Shown piece after piece: positions 53,958-61,578 of a DNA stretch of 64,000 bases. The DNA is from Prosthecobacter sp. SYSU 5D2 (GTDB lineage: Bacteria; Verrucomicrobiota; Verrucomicrobiia; Verrucomicrobiales; Verrucomicrobiaceae). Below the pieces are notes generated by a model. That model did not search any database, was not told where the DNA came from, and saw only the letters and a program-made list of their open reading frames with translations. Position numbers and translations under genes: made by a program. Position 1 is the stretch's first letter; every line of letters starts with the position of its first letter. The stretch lies in assembly GCF_039655865.1 (NCBI RefSeq), contig NZ_JBBYXL010000007.1:124001-188000 (forward strand), written 5' to 3'.

Positions 53958-53995
53958 ATGGCAATCCGCCCTGCGGATTGCCATCTTTGTTTTTG
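53958..53995 (+). terminator. Strong intrinsic terminator
   Basis: ATGGCAATCCGC (53958-53969), a three-base loop CCT and GCGGATTGCCAT (53973-53984) form a perfect 12-bp stem, followed by CTTTGTTTTT. It closes the RaiA/HPF-like gene. Confidence 0.85.
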
Positions 53996-54066
53996 GGTAT
54001 ACCTGGCCGGAGTCGCGAGCCGACACGGTTTTGCAAACTTCCCAGACCTGCCTTGGATTCTATACG

Positions 54067-54144
54067 ATTATTCTGTCCTTCATTATTCTGCCGATGCCCG
54101 GGCTCAAGAAAGTATGGCAGAATGATAAGGGGCAGAATAATAAT
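54067..54144. repeat. CAGAAT-type inverted-repeat element
   Basis: Left side: two ATTATTCTG units (54067-54091). Right side: the inverted units GGCAGAATGAT and GCAGAATAATAAT (54117-54144). The two halves face each other across a GC-rich centre containing CCCGGG. The element begins three codons into the expected toxin gene of the orphan antitoxin at 54166. Confidence 0.7.
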
Positions 54145-54165
54145 AACGGGGCCGAGGTTGCCAGG

Positions 54166-54411
54166 TTATCCAGCATGGGCGTCTTGTTCGTGACAAAGAG
54201 CGGTCCAGTCTTCTTCGGGAACCAGTTTTTCCCCCAGATCAAACGCGGCCGGCATCTCCCACTCTGCAGCACGTTCCCTGCCGGGCGGATGGTGAAGGAT
54301 GACCTCCTTCAATCCACGGCGCACCACTTCCGCGAAGCTCATTTCGTTTTCAGCGGCGATGCGTTGGGCCTCCCGGAAGAGAGCATCTGGAATTTGGATT
54401 TCCGTTTTCAC
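54166..54411 (-). CDS. Orphan RHH antitoxin (CopG/VapB-like)
   Basis: An 81-aa ribbon-helix-helix protein: MKTEIQIPDALFREAQRIAA and MSFAEVVRRGLKEVILHH form the DNA-binding half, and the acidic C-terminal tail (DLGEKLVPEEDWTALCH) would bind a toxin. The overlapping ATG at its stop (encoding MLD) is placed as a VapC start would be, but within three codons the sequence runs into the CAGAAT repeat and no PIN domain follows. The toxin has been lost, so this is a relic antitoxin. Confidence 0.75.
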   Translation of the reverse strand: MKTEIQIPDALFREAQRIAAENEMSFAEVVRRGLKEVILHHPPGRERAAEWEMPAAFDLGEKLVPEEDWTALCHEQDAHAG

Positions 54412-54651
54412 CTCGATGATAATTCGCTCAACTTCTGGTGGGTTGTCAATTTGGATCTGCTAGTCAGGAGGCCACACTGCCATAGCCAGTGTGCCAAGCG
54501 TATGAAAGTCGAGTTAGTGATGCCTCGCCGTACCAGGATTTTTTCGCAGGCGACTAGCCAGACCACCTCCGAAAATTCTGATTTTCTCAATAAAAGCGTT
54601 AGCTACCATCCGATAATCTTGAAAGGTAATGTAAGCCAAGATCTAATATCC

Positions 54652-54679
54652 TTGACATAAAAAAGGCAGCTAATATAAG
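54652..54679 (+). promoter_or_regulatory. Promoter of the DUF6602 gene
   Basis: TTGACA (54652-54657), a 16-base spacer and TATAAG (54674-54679). The predicted transcription start falls at or near the ATG at 54686, implying a leaderless mRNA. The surrounding DNA is AT-rich compared with the rest of the window. Confidence 0.65.
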
Positions 54680-54685
54680 CGTAGT

Positions 54686-55462
54686 ATGGCTAAACCAAGA
54701 ACCAACCTGCCAGGTTATTTTGAAGAAATAAGTAGGCGATTGCAAATGCAGGCTGACATCTTAACATGTGTTGTGACCCATCGTGGTCTTATGGGCGATA
54801 ATGATCACCAATCTTTCGCCGAACTACTCCGTCAGAATTTACCAGCGCGTTATGGTGTAGATACGGGATTCGTTGTGAACTCGGAGAGCGACCGTAGTGA
54901 ACATGCACAATCCATTAGCTCCCAATGCGATATTCTTATTCTGGATATTTTAAATAATGCTCCGTTATGCACACAATCGGCCTTTCGTGTCTGTCCAATA
55001 GAAATGGTTCTTGGAGTCATCGAGTTCACAAGGTTATTAAGCGCAAGAAAATTGAAAGAGGATATTCAAAAGTTAGTCAGAGTGAGAAAGCTTGCCGACA
55101 CGGGCAAGAAGCATTATATGCGTGATGAAGAAGGAGCTGGCTCTTTAAGACCAAGAGCTTATATTGTTGCAATTGACTCTGAAATATCATCCTCTGAGCT
55201 CATCAAGCAAGTGGATAAAATTGATGATAATCATCGCCTGAATGCTATTTTGATAATAAAGAAAAATGAGTTATATGTGCGGAAAATACTTTCAAGCGAA
55301 TGGGTGCGATTCGAGACACATGCACTCTTCCGTTTTTTTGCTGTTTTATCTTCCCACATGAACAGCTTCCCCGTGGGACCAGCAGATCTTGCGAAATATC
55401 TCCCTTCATTAGAGGATTTTATGGAACCACCTCTGCCTCCAGCGACTCCATCTCCTTGGTAA
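54686..55462 (+). CDS. DUF6602 protein, restriction-endonuclease-like
   Basis: A 258-aa protein of the DUF6602 type. The characteristic run is ELLRQNLPARYGVDTGFVVN, SISSQCDILILDILNNAP and VLGVIEFTRLL, matching the GFVV...QxDxLIYD...IEVKT pattern of this PD-(D/E)XK-like family. The lysine of ExK is replaced (E-F-T-R), so nuclease activity may be lost or rearranged. Local GC is much lower than in neighbouring genes, indicating transfer. It has its own promoter and is followed by an unknown 184-aa gene in the same direction. DUF6602 proteins are often near defence genes; function is unproven. Confidence 0.7.
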   Translation: MAKPRTNLPGYFEEISRRLQMQADILTCVVTHRGLMGDNDHQSFAELLRQNLPARYGVDTGFVVNSESDRSEHAQSISSQCDILILDILNNAPLCTQSAFRVCPIEMVLGVIEFTRLLSARKLKEDIQKLVRVRKLADTGKKHYMRDEEGAGSLRPRAYIVAIDSEISSSELIKQVDKIDDNHRLNAILIIKKNELYVRKILSSEWVRFETHALFRFFAVLSSHMNSFPVGPADLAKYLPSLEDFMEPPLPPATPSPW

Positions 55463-55564
55463 AAAAGCGAAAATGATAATACGCTATGCTTGGTATTTAT
55501 GTGCCATAGTTTGCCGAACGTAATGTCTTGAGATCTCCCATAACAATAGTTGGAATTAACTAAA

Positions 55565-56119
55565 ATGAGTGAAGATGACTTCAGCCTCCTATACAATACC
55601 CTTGAACTTGCTAGACGAAAAGTTAGCAAAGACCTATCACAGATCGAGCATGCCATGGGGCCTGGGACGATTGTCGAAACCTGCGTCACAGTTTTAATGC
55701 CCTACACGGATTATTTAGACCAACTGACACTTGCATGGGAGGCCCAGCAGGTTACAGAATCAAACCTTGCCTTACTTGAGAATACCCTTGCACGAGAGGT
55801 TGCTCAAACCTGCCTTACATGTCTTACCAAACTTCGTGGTATATACGGCCAACCGTTCGGCATATGGGCTCGTCTCAATGGTGTTTCGAAGGCAGTGGCA
55901 CTGAATTCGGCTTTTTATTTGATTGATGAACTTTTGTCAATTCGGTGTCGGGGTCGAGTGGAGTTTCAGCACTGTCTAAAATCCCACCTCAAAGCAAGTA
56001 GATATGATGTTGGTAACGCTTTGATCAATATGCATGTTCACCTATCCGGTGAGATAACTGAGGAGTGGATTTTGGCATGCTTCAAGGAACTGTTGGACGA
56101 GTCCTCTCCCTTTTCGTAA
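55565..56119 (+). CDS. Unknown helical protein beside DUF6602
   Basis: A 184-aa protein, all-alpha by appearance (LLYNTLELARRKVSKDLSQI, LTLAWEAQQVTESNLALLE, VALNSAFYLIDELLSIRCRG) with three cysteines in TCLTCLTKL-like context. No family recognised, no signal peptide. It lies 102 bases after the DUF6602 gene, in the same AT-rich segment and direction, so a functional pair is plausible but unproven. A TTG start at 55550 is possible; the ATG at 55565 is used. Confidence 0.6.
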   Translation: MSEDDFSLLYNTLELARRKVSKDLSQIEHAMGPGTIVETCVTVLMPYTDYLDQLTLAWEAQQVTESNLALLENTLAREVAQTCLTCLTKLRGIYGQPFGIWARLNGVSKAVALNSAFYLIDELLSIRCRGRVEFQHCLKSHLKASRYDVGNALINMHVHLSGEITEEWILACFKELLDESSPFS

Positions 56120-56482
56120 AGAAACCATGCGGGAGGTATTATTTAAATGGTTACGGCCGCAAGGATGCCGTCGTTTGTGGCAAAGTTTACGTGCATCCTG
56201 CTCTTATGTTGAGGCCCCGTGCCGGACGGCCTCACTCCTTGGCTGGGAATATGAGGGCGGGAAAGTCCTGGTTCTGATGAGGGTAATCAGCTTCCATGGC
56301 TGGCGGGGTGCGTCATGAGGGCATCGAAGAATTTGCGGGTGAGCGCGGTGCCAAATTTGCTGGCTGCGCTCTGACGAAGTGCGGAGAAAGGCGAAAAAAA
56401 ATCCTTCCATCATCCATGCAAAATCGTGATGGCCCTGCATTCTGAAATCAATTTATTTATGGACGACCATGTTTGAATTGGG
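56120..56482. other. Apparently non-coding segment with gene debris
   Basis: A 363-base stretch between the unknown gene and the PIN gene. Short unconnected open frames exist on both strands, but no start-to-stop protein looks real and I recognise no domain. GC rises back to the window norm part-way (near 56200), which may mark the right edge of the imported segment. Confidence 0.45.
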
Positions 56483-56986
56483 TCACTGAAACTTGCAACC
56501 AAGCTCGCGGAGCATGTCAAAAGTGTTACAGTAAGCGACTCCAAACTCCTTGCAGACATCAGGCATTTGTACTTTGGCCCTGGCTTCAGGCCGGGACACT
56601 TCGTGAGTCACAAGGCAGAACCCTTCTTTTTTGGCCGTGGCAATGAGCCAACCGTCCGCATCGCTGGCAAATTTGGCTTGGGCACCGGAGGTAAAACCCC
56701 TGGCCACCACCCAGCTCATAAGAGGCCCATATTCCGTTGCGATTTCGGCGGATGAATCATCCAGGAAGAACCCGTCTGGCAGCGTGATTTTGAGCCAGTC
56801 AGCCAGCAGATCCTTGCCCTTCAGTAATTCATCCCTGACCCGGACCGTGCTGCATAACCGCCCGGCAGCATGGCCATCGGAGATGGACTGCCAGAAGCCA
56901 GGGCATAAGTCGAATGCATAGTAGGACCGGTGTGCGGTGATCAGCACATTCGTATCGAGCAGGAATTTTCGGCTTTCGTTGGTCAT
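56483..56986 (-). CDS. DUF4411 PIN-domain toxin
   Basis: A 167-aa PIN-fold ribonuclease of the DUF4411 type. The first catalytic acid is D11 in LLDTNVLITAHRSYYAFD (a signature of this family); a later acid pair is in SDADGWLIATAKKEG, and LVTHEVSRPEARAKVQMPDVC follows. As with other PIN toxins it should cut RNA unless held by its partner. It overlaps the ImmA/IrrE-type gene by four bases (ATGA), forming a typical toxin-antitoxin operon. Confidence 0.85.
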   Translation of the reverse strand: MTNESRKFLLDTNVLITAHRSYYAFDLCPGFWQSISDGHAAGRLCSTVRVRDELLKGKDLLADWLKITLPDGFFLDDSSAEIATEYGPLMSWVVARGFTSGAQAKFASDADGWLIATAKKEGFCLVTHEVSRPEARAKVQMPDVCKEFGVAYCNTFDMLRELGCKFQ

Positions 56987-58134
56987 ATCGTAAAACCCAG
57001 CTCCTTCCCAAAGCGGTCATAGCTGCTGCCGCTCAGTCCGGTGAGCTGATAGGCTTCCCTGTATTGCAGGCGCCCTTCCCGTGCCGCACCATAGACAGCA
57101 GCTGGAAATCGGTATCCAAGACGGCTCCCTAATGTCAGGTAAAAGTTACCCCCGCCAGCTCCCTGGTTTCTGCGTTCAGCTGCTGCTTCCTGATAGCTGT
57201 TGTAGAAGGAAAAATAGGCCTCGCGGGTAATGAGCTTCAAGTCCAGCAAGCGCCTTGCGACGACCACCGGACTCACCTTGAAAAAGCGCGCTAGCCGCTC
57301 AAAAGGTTTGGGGTTATTCTTCACTTCCTTCCAAGCGGTTTGCATCTCGTGAGCAGGCACCAGGAACTCGGCAGCCACCTGGTTGCAGAAGATCTCCACC
57401 GCGTTGTCAGAGGGGATAAGTTCCTGGAAATCGGAGACCCCGCCTTTTCCCAGCCACAGGTGCGCCAGCTCATGCACGAGAGTGAACATCTGGGCCGCTT
57501 TTGCATCCGTGCCGTTCAGAAAGATCACTGGCGCATGCGAATCACTGAGCACGAATCCACGAAATTCCTCGATGTCCAAAGGGCGGTGCGTGTTGTTTTC
57601 CACCACGCCATTGATCATGACCAGAACTCCGATGCCCTCGATCTTTTTAATGAGCAGGCGCAGCGCTTCCTCCCAAGTCGGGAGAGCGCGGCTCCAGTGG
57701 CCCTCCAGCGCAAGAGTACGTCGCATCTCCTCCGCCACCTCTTCAGGTTGATCACTCAGCGTGCGGCTGCCAATAAAGCCTAGAGCAGGCTCACCTTGCT
57801 CAATCAGGAATCCCTTCATCCAGTCCTGACGCAGCAATGCGGCGTGGATGGTATCCAAAAGATGCGGGGATGGCCGGGCCAGTCTGCGATCTTTTAGGGT
57901 GCGAAAATCTGGAATCGGCAACCGTTCCTCTGGCGGCTCATTCAGGAAAAAGTATCCAAGCGGTGTAAACGTCTGGGCCGCGAATTTCTCTAGCTGCTTC
58001 ATCGTCGGCTTTTCATCGCCGGTCAGCCATAGGGGGTATTTTGGAAACTTTTGGCATACCTCCTCCTCGCTCATCCTGGAACGCTCCTGCGCCCATCGGA
58101 AAAGGTCGGGTTTGATCTGCACGCGGTCACTCAT
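56983..58134 (-). CDS. ImmA/IrrE-family metallopeptidase, putative antitoxin
   Basis: A 383-aa protein. An N-terminal HTH-like region (residues 5-60, DLFRWAQERSRMSEEEVCQK and MKQLEKFAAQ) precedes an ImmA/IrrE domain with zinc motif HELAH at 221-225 and a downstream Glu in EIFCNQVAAEFLVPAHEM. The C-terminal part (residues 290-383) is a conserved extension of this group. Such genes are regularly coupled to DUF4411 toxins; the protein probably represses the operon and counters the toxin. Confidence 0.88.
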   Translation of the reverse strand: MSDRVQIKPDLFRWAQERSRMSEEEVCQKFPKYPLWLTGDEKPTMKQLEKFAAQTFTPLGYFFLNEPPEERLPIPDFRTLKDRRLARPSPHLLDTIHAALLRQDWMKGFLIEQGEPALGFIGSRTLSDQPEEVAEEMRRTLALEGHWSRALPTWEEALRLLIKKIEGIGVLVMINGVVENNTHRPLDIEEFRGFVLSDSHAPVIFLNGTDAKAAQMFTLVHELAHLWLGKGGVSDFQELIPSDNAVEIFCNQVAAEFLVPAHEMQTAWKEVKNNPKPFERLARFFKVSPVVVARRLLDLKLITREAYFSFYNSYQEAAAERRNQGAGGGNFYLTLGSRLGYRFPAAVYGAAREGRLQYREAYQLTGLSGSSYDRFGKELGFTI

Positions 58135-58385
58135 GGTCGCGATACTAAGTTACGTTCGAGGGACGCGCCTTGCAATACTGGAGATAGTCGGCTGATACGT
58201 TCTGGCTCTGTAGCCGGGTCGAAAAGGCGTATTGACCTCCAAAGAAAGACGGGCAATCCGGCGGGTGGGGCTCTTGGGGAAAGGGAGCTTTGGTTGCGCC
58301 GGACATGCCCATCCTACGAGCTGCGCGCTGGATTCCGCACCCCAGGGACATGCCTGGGAGGGGGAAGAAGGGGGTGGGCTGGTGA

Positions 58386-59543
58386 TTATTCGCCCAATGC
58401 TTTGCGGAGGACGGGCTCGAAGATATCGGCTTGACGCATGAAGCCGAGGTCGCTGGCGTGGGAGGCGTCGGTGGCGCCTTCGGTGTCGGTGCCGTAGAGG
58501 GCGTCGCCGGGGATGTAGTGGAGGTTTTTGGCGCCCTGTTTGATGAGGGTGTCGTAGGCGGCTTTGAGGGCGGCGTGGTTATCCGTATGGAACTGGTGTT
58601 TGACGGGAGTGATCCAGTCGTTGGTGAAGCGGCGGTCCTCCACGAGAATGATGGGGGTGGTGGGCTTGGCGGCGCGGAGCTGCTGGACGAGGGGGATGGT
58701 CTTCTCGGTGACCTGGGCGGGCTGCATGTTGGGCAGGCAGTCGATGACATAGGCGGCGGCATCCACCTGGATGAGGAAGTCGCCGACGGCGGTGTCCATG
58801 CGGCCATTGCCGGAAAAGCCGAGATTCACCACGGGGCGGTCCAGGCGGCGGCCGAGGATGCCGGTATGGACCATGCCGGGGCGGCTGGCGCAGGCGCCGT
58901 GGGTGATGCTGGTGCCGTAAAAGACGACGGGCTTTTCACGAGGGGCGAGGCCTTCAAACTTGCTGCCTTTGGCGACGCCGATGCTGACGGATTCGACTCC
59001 GTTGTAGAGGGGGAGGTAGGCGGCGTATTCGCGGTAACCGGGGGCGAGGCCTTTGATGATCTCGGCTTTGACCTCCTGGGTGGCGGGTTTGGTGACGTTG
59101 ACCCATTTCCATTTGCCGCCGTCTTTTTCATCGCGGGCGTAGAGGTCCACGCCGCTGACGCCGGTGGCGGGCATGTGGGGCATGCCGATGCGGTCTTTGG
59201 TGAGTTTGTAATGGACGCTGATGGCCTCGGCATCGGTCTTGAAGCGGACCATCATGCCGGCGCTGTCGCGGCTGAGGCTCCAGACGGCGGGGGTGACTTT
59301 GCCCTCGGCGCTGGCGGGGAGGCGGTCGAACCAGCTGTGGCGCTTTTGATCTGGGAGGATGCGGCCTTCGACACCCCACTGGGTGATGTCGTGCCACTCG
59401 AGGTTGTCCTTGGCCTTTTTATTGACGCCCATGGCCGGGTCCAGCTTGGCGACATCGGGGGCTTTGGGGGTTTTGGTGGCCTGAGCGTGGACACTGGAGA
59501 GACCGGTGAGGGCGAGGAGCAGGGCGAAGGGGAGGAGACGCAT
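58386..59543 (-). CDS. Secreted SGNH hydrolase with N-terminal beta-domain
   Basis: A 385-aa exported protein (signal MRLLPFALLLALTGLSSVHA). An N-terminal jelly-roll-like domain (residues 45-190, including WHDITQWGVEGRILPDQK) precedes the esterase core: FYGTSITHGACA (nucleophile Ser), LGFSGNGRMD (Gly/Asn), and TDASHASDLG (Asp-His). This two-domain form is known from acetyl esterases of Bacteroidota and Planctomycetota acting on plant or algal glycans. An independent gene; neighbours on both sides are separated by more than 200 bases. Confidence 0.88.
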   Translation of the reverse strand: MRLLPFALLLALTGLSSVHAQATKTPKAPDVAKLDPAMGVNKKAKDNLEWHDITQWGVEGRILPDQKRHSWFDRLPASAEGKVTPAVWSLSRDSAGMMVRFKTDAEAISVHYKLTKDRIGMPHMPATGVSGVDLYARDEKDGGKWKWVNVTKPATQEVKAEIIKGLAPGYREYAAYLPLYNGVESVSIGVAKGSKFEGLAPREKPVVFYGTSITHGACASRPGMVHTGILGRRLDRPVVNLGFSGNGRMDTAVGDFLIQVDAAAYVIDCLPNMQPAQVTEKTIPLVQQLRAAKPTTPIILVEDRRFTNDWITPVKHQFHTDNHAALKAAYDTLIKQGAKNLHYIPGDALYGTDTEGATDASHASDLGFMRQADIFEPVLRKALGE

Positions 59544-59707
59544 GATGGGCTGGCGGTTGTTGAAGGTTGTTGGCCAATTGTTGAAGGATTGTTTAAAGGA
59601 AGCCGGAGGGCGGGAGGAGGATGACGTTGGTCAGGGTAAGAGTATTGCAGGGAGGTGGGGACTGAGGGCAGCCAAAAATGCGGGGAGGGTTTTTTCGGGG
59701 AGCGACC

Positions 59708-59739
59708 CGCATCACTCGGAGAGTGATGAGTACTGTACT
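59708..59739. repeat. Palindromic repeat, copy 2
   Basis: Same element as at 2271-2302: CATCACTC-GGA-GAGTGATG at 59710-59728 with matching flanks. Here it is intergenic, 29 bases before the DoxX start. Confidence 0.75.
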
Positions 59740-59767
59740 TTGAGGCGGTGAGGGGCGTAATTCAGGG

Positions 59768-60154
59768 ATGTCTTACCTGCGCACAGCTTCCCTGATTTTA
59801 ATGAGTGGGTTTTTTGGGGTGGCGGGGGTGAATCACTTTTTGAATCCGGAGGTGTATCTGACCATGATGCCGCCCTACCTGCCGTGGCCGGAGCTTTTAA
59901 ATTACATCAGCGGGGCCGCAGAAGTGGCGGGGGCGGTGGGGATCTTGGTGCCACAACTGCGCCGGATGGCCGGATGGGGGCTCATCGCCCTGCTGGTGGC
60001 GGTCTTCCCGGCAAATGTTCACTTGGCGCTGAATGGCTGGGAGGCGTATGACCTGCCGGGCTGGGTGCTGTGGGCGCGGCTGCCGCTACAGGCGGTGTTT
60101 ATAGCCTGGGTCTATTGGACCTGCCTGGCGAAGGGGGGACGGCGGGAGGGGTAG
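59768..60154 (+). CDS. DoxX-family membrane protein
   Basis: A 128-aa protein with four membrane segments (about residues 5-22, 45-62, 68-84 and 100-118), including FFGVAGVNHFLNPEVYLTMM and SGAAEVAGAVGILV, typical of the DoxX/DoxD-like family. Some members take part in redox or detoxification reactions at the membrane; no specific reaction can be given. The gene stands alone, between the palindromic repeat and the VOC gene. Confidence 0.85.
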   Translation: MSYLRTASLILMSGFFGVAGVNHFLNPEVYLTMMPPYLPWPELLNYISGAAEVAGAVGILVPQLRRMAGWGLIALLVAVFPANVHLALNGWEAYDLPGWVLWARLPLQAVFIAWVYWTCLAKGGRREG

Positions 60155-60341
60155 GAGGGGAGCCACTGCACAGTTTTAGTTTACGGTCTTTAGTATGAGC
60201 GCTCATTTCTCGGTGCGCAGTTCCCCGTTTTGGGAGGACGTTTTGCGGACAGTTGAAACTCGGACGTGCGGTACTTATGTTTTCCCTGTTCAGGTCCGCA
60301 TTTCATCTGGCATTCGATTTTTAACGGTACCCCTATTCATC

Positions 60342-60743
60342 ATGAGCGCGAATCCATCTTACAAGCCGGCGGGTTATAACTCGGTGTCACCCTATCTGGT
60401 GCTGAAGGATGCGGAGGCGACGATTGGGTTTTTAAAGGAGGTTTTTGGGGCGGAGGAGCTGCGGCGCATTCCAGATGAGAAGAAACCGGGACGGATCATG
60501 CATGCGGAGGTGCGGCTGGAGGATACGGTGATCATGCTGGGGGACTGCATGGAGGACGCGTGGCCGGCGGTGGAGGCGCATGTGCATGTGTATGTGCCGG
60601 ATGTGGATGCCACCTACCAGAAGGCGCTGGCCTGTGGGGCGACGGGGGTGCAGGAGCCGGTGCAGAAAGAGGATGAGGACAAGCGCGGCGGATTCAAGGA
60701 CGCAGGAGGGACGACGTGGTGGGTGGGGACGAAGGTGGACTGA
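60342..60743 (+). CDS. VOC-superfamily protein (PhnB/glyoxalase-like)
   Basis: A 133-aa protein with two beta-alpha-beta3 modules of the vicinal oxygen chelate fold: YLVLKDAEATIGFLKEVFGAEELRR, HAEVRLEDTVIMLGD, AHVHVYVPDVDATYQKALACG and KRGGFKDAGGTTWWVGT. It belongs to the PhnB-like branch, for which functions vary and are usually unknown. The ATG at 60342 gives the standard N-terminus; an upstream in-frame extension is not family-like. Confidence 0.88.
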   Translation: MSANPSYKPAGYNSVSPYLVLKDAEATIGFLKEVFGAEELRRIPDEKKPGRIMHAEVRLEDTVIMLGDCMEDAWPAVEAHVHVYVPDVDATYQKALACGATGVQEPVQKEDEDKRGGFKDAGGTTWWVGTKVD

Positions 60744-60928
60744 GGAGCGGCGCGTCATCCATGGGGCGAGATGATGTCAATGATCCCAGTGGCTTAGCGC
60801 TGTCCCGACAGTCTGCGAAGAGGTGCTGATTTTTTTTGGGAACCGGAGAGGGCGCGTGAGGCGAACTGGTGGTGAAGAGGCGGCCGCGCACTCTGCGAGG
60901 CCCCTCATTAACCCCTGATCTAAATGTT

Positions 60929-61288
60929 ATGAAAGCTCTACTTATCTCTCTGGCGAGCGGCCTTCTGACCCTCGGCGGGCTGCATGCCCAAACGGCTGCG
61001 ACAACCACCACGACGGTGACAACTAGCAGCGGTACCCTGCATCAATACACGCCTGGCTCCACGTTTGTGGTGAAGGAAACGTCCGGCCCGGTGACCTACA
61101 CCTATGGCCCGGAAGTGGTCTATGCCACGAGTGGCGGCACGGTGCTGACGCCTGAACAGGTGCAGGCCCGCATCCGCGTGGGTCTGCCTGTGCGGGTGGA
61201 ATACGCCAATCAGGGCGACACCCGGGTGATCCGGCGCGTGCTGGTGGAAGATGACGATGACGAGGTGGAAATCGAAGTGGACGACTGA
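60929..61288 (+). CDS. Small secreted acidic protein
   Basis: A 119-aa exported protein (signal MKALLISLASGLLTLGGLHA). The mature part is Thr-rich then beta-type (FVVKETSGPVTYTYGPEVVY; LPVRVEYANQGDTRVIRRV) and ends in an acidic tail of Asp and Glu. No domain recognised. A terminator follows. The length and signal make it a plausible periplasmic or outer-surface protein. Confidence 0.7.
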   Translation: MKALLISLASGLLTLGGLHAQTAATTTTTVTTSSGTLHQYTPGSTFVVKETSGPVTYTYGPEVVYATSGGTVLTPEQVQARIRVGLPVRVEYANQGDTRVIRRVLVEDDDDEVEIEVDD

Positions 61289-61350
61289 TCTTGGAACCGG
61301 CGGGTCTGATGCCGGCCGCACAAGATGTGACATCTGACATTCTTCCTTTG

Positions 61351-61380
61351 GCGGTGTACCCGGAGCGGGTACACCGCTTT
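61351..61380 (+). terminator. Perfect 12-bp hairpin terminator
   Basis: GCGGTGTACCCG (61351-61362), loop GAG, CGGGTACACCGC (61366-61377), followed by only TTT. It probably ends transcription after the small acidic protein. Confidence 0.7.
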
Positions 61381-61429
61381 GGTGTCAGGGGTTTGGAGGG
61401 ATTGCTTGAAGGTGACTATGACGATTGAC

Positions 61430-61494
61430 GGAGACCAGGAGAACCTGTGCCCAGGCGAAATGAGAAGATTTTCTTCATGATCCCGGTCTCCTGG
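61430..61494 (+). promoter_or_regulatory. Structured leader of the desaturase gene
   Basis: GGAGACC (61430-61436) pairs with GGTCTCC (61485-61491), and an adjacent bulged pairing CCAGGAGAACC with GGTCTCCTGG is possible. It lies about 85 bases upstream of the desaturase start. Confidence 0.4.
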
Positions 61495-61578
61495 ATGCAA
61501 AAATATTCACTCAATCGGATTTTTGTTCTGAGGAATCCATGTTGCTAATTTACTGATACTGAGGCTGAATGGCAGTTC

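Noticed and set aside
58431-59624. 397-codon plus-strand open frame opposite the SGNH esterase
   Set aside because: Gly/Val/Asp-rich shadow without motifs; the minus-strand frame has signal peptide and catalytic blocks.
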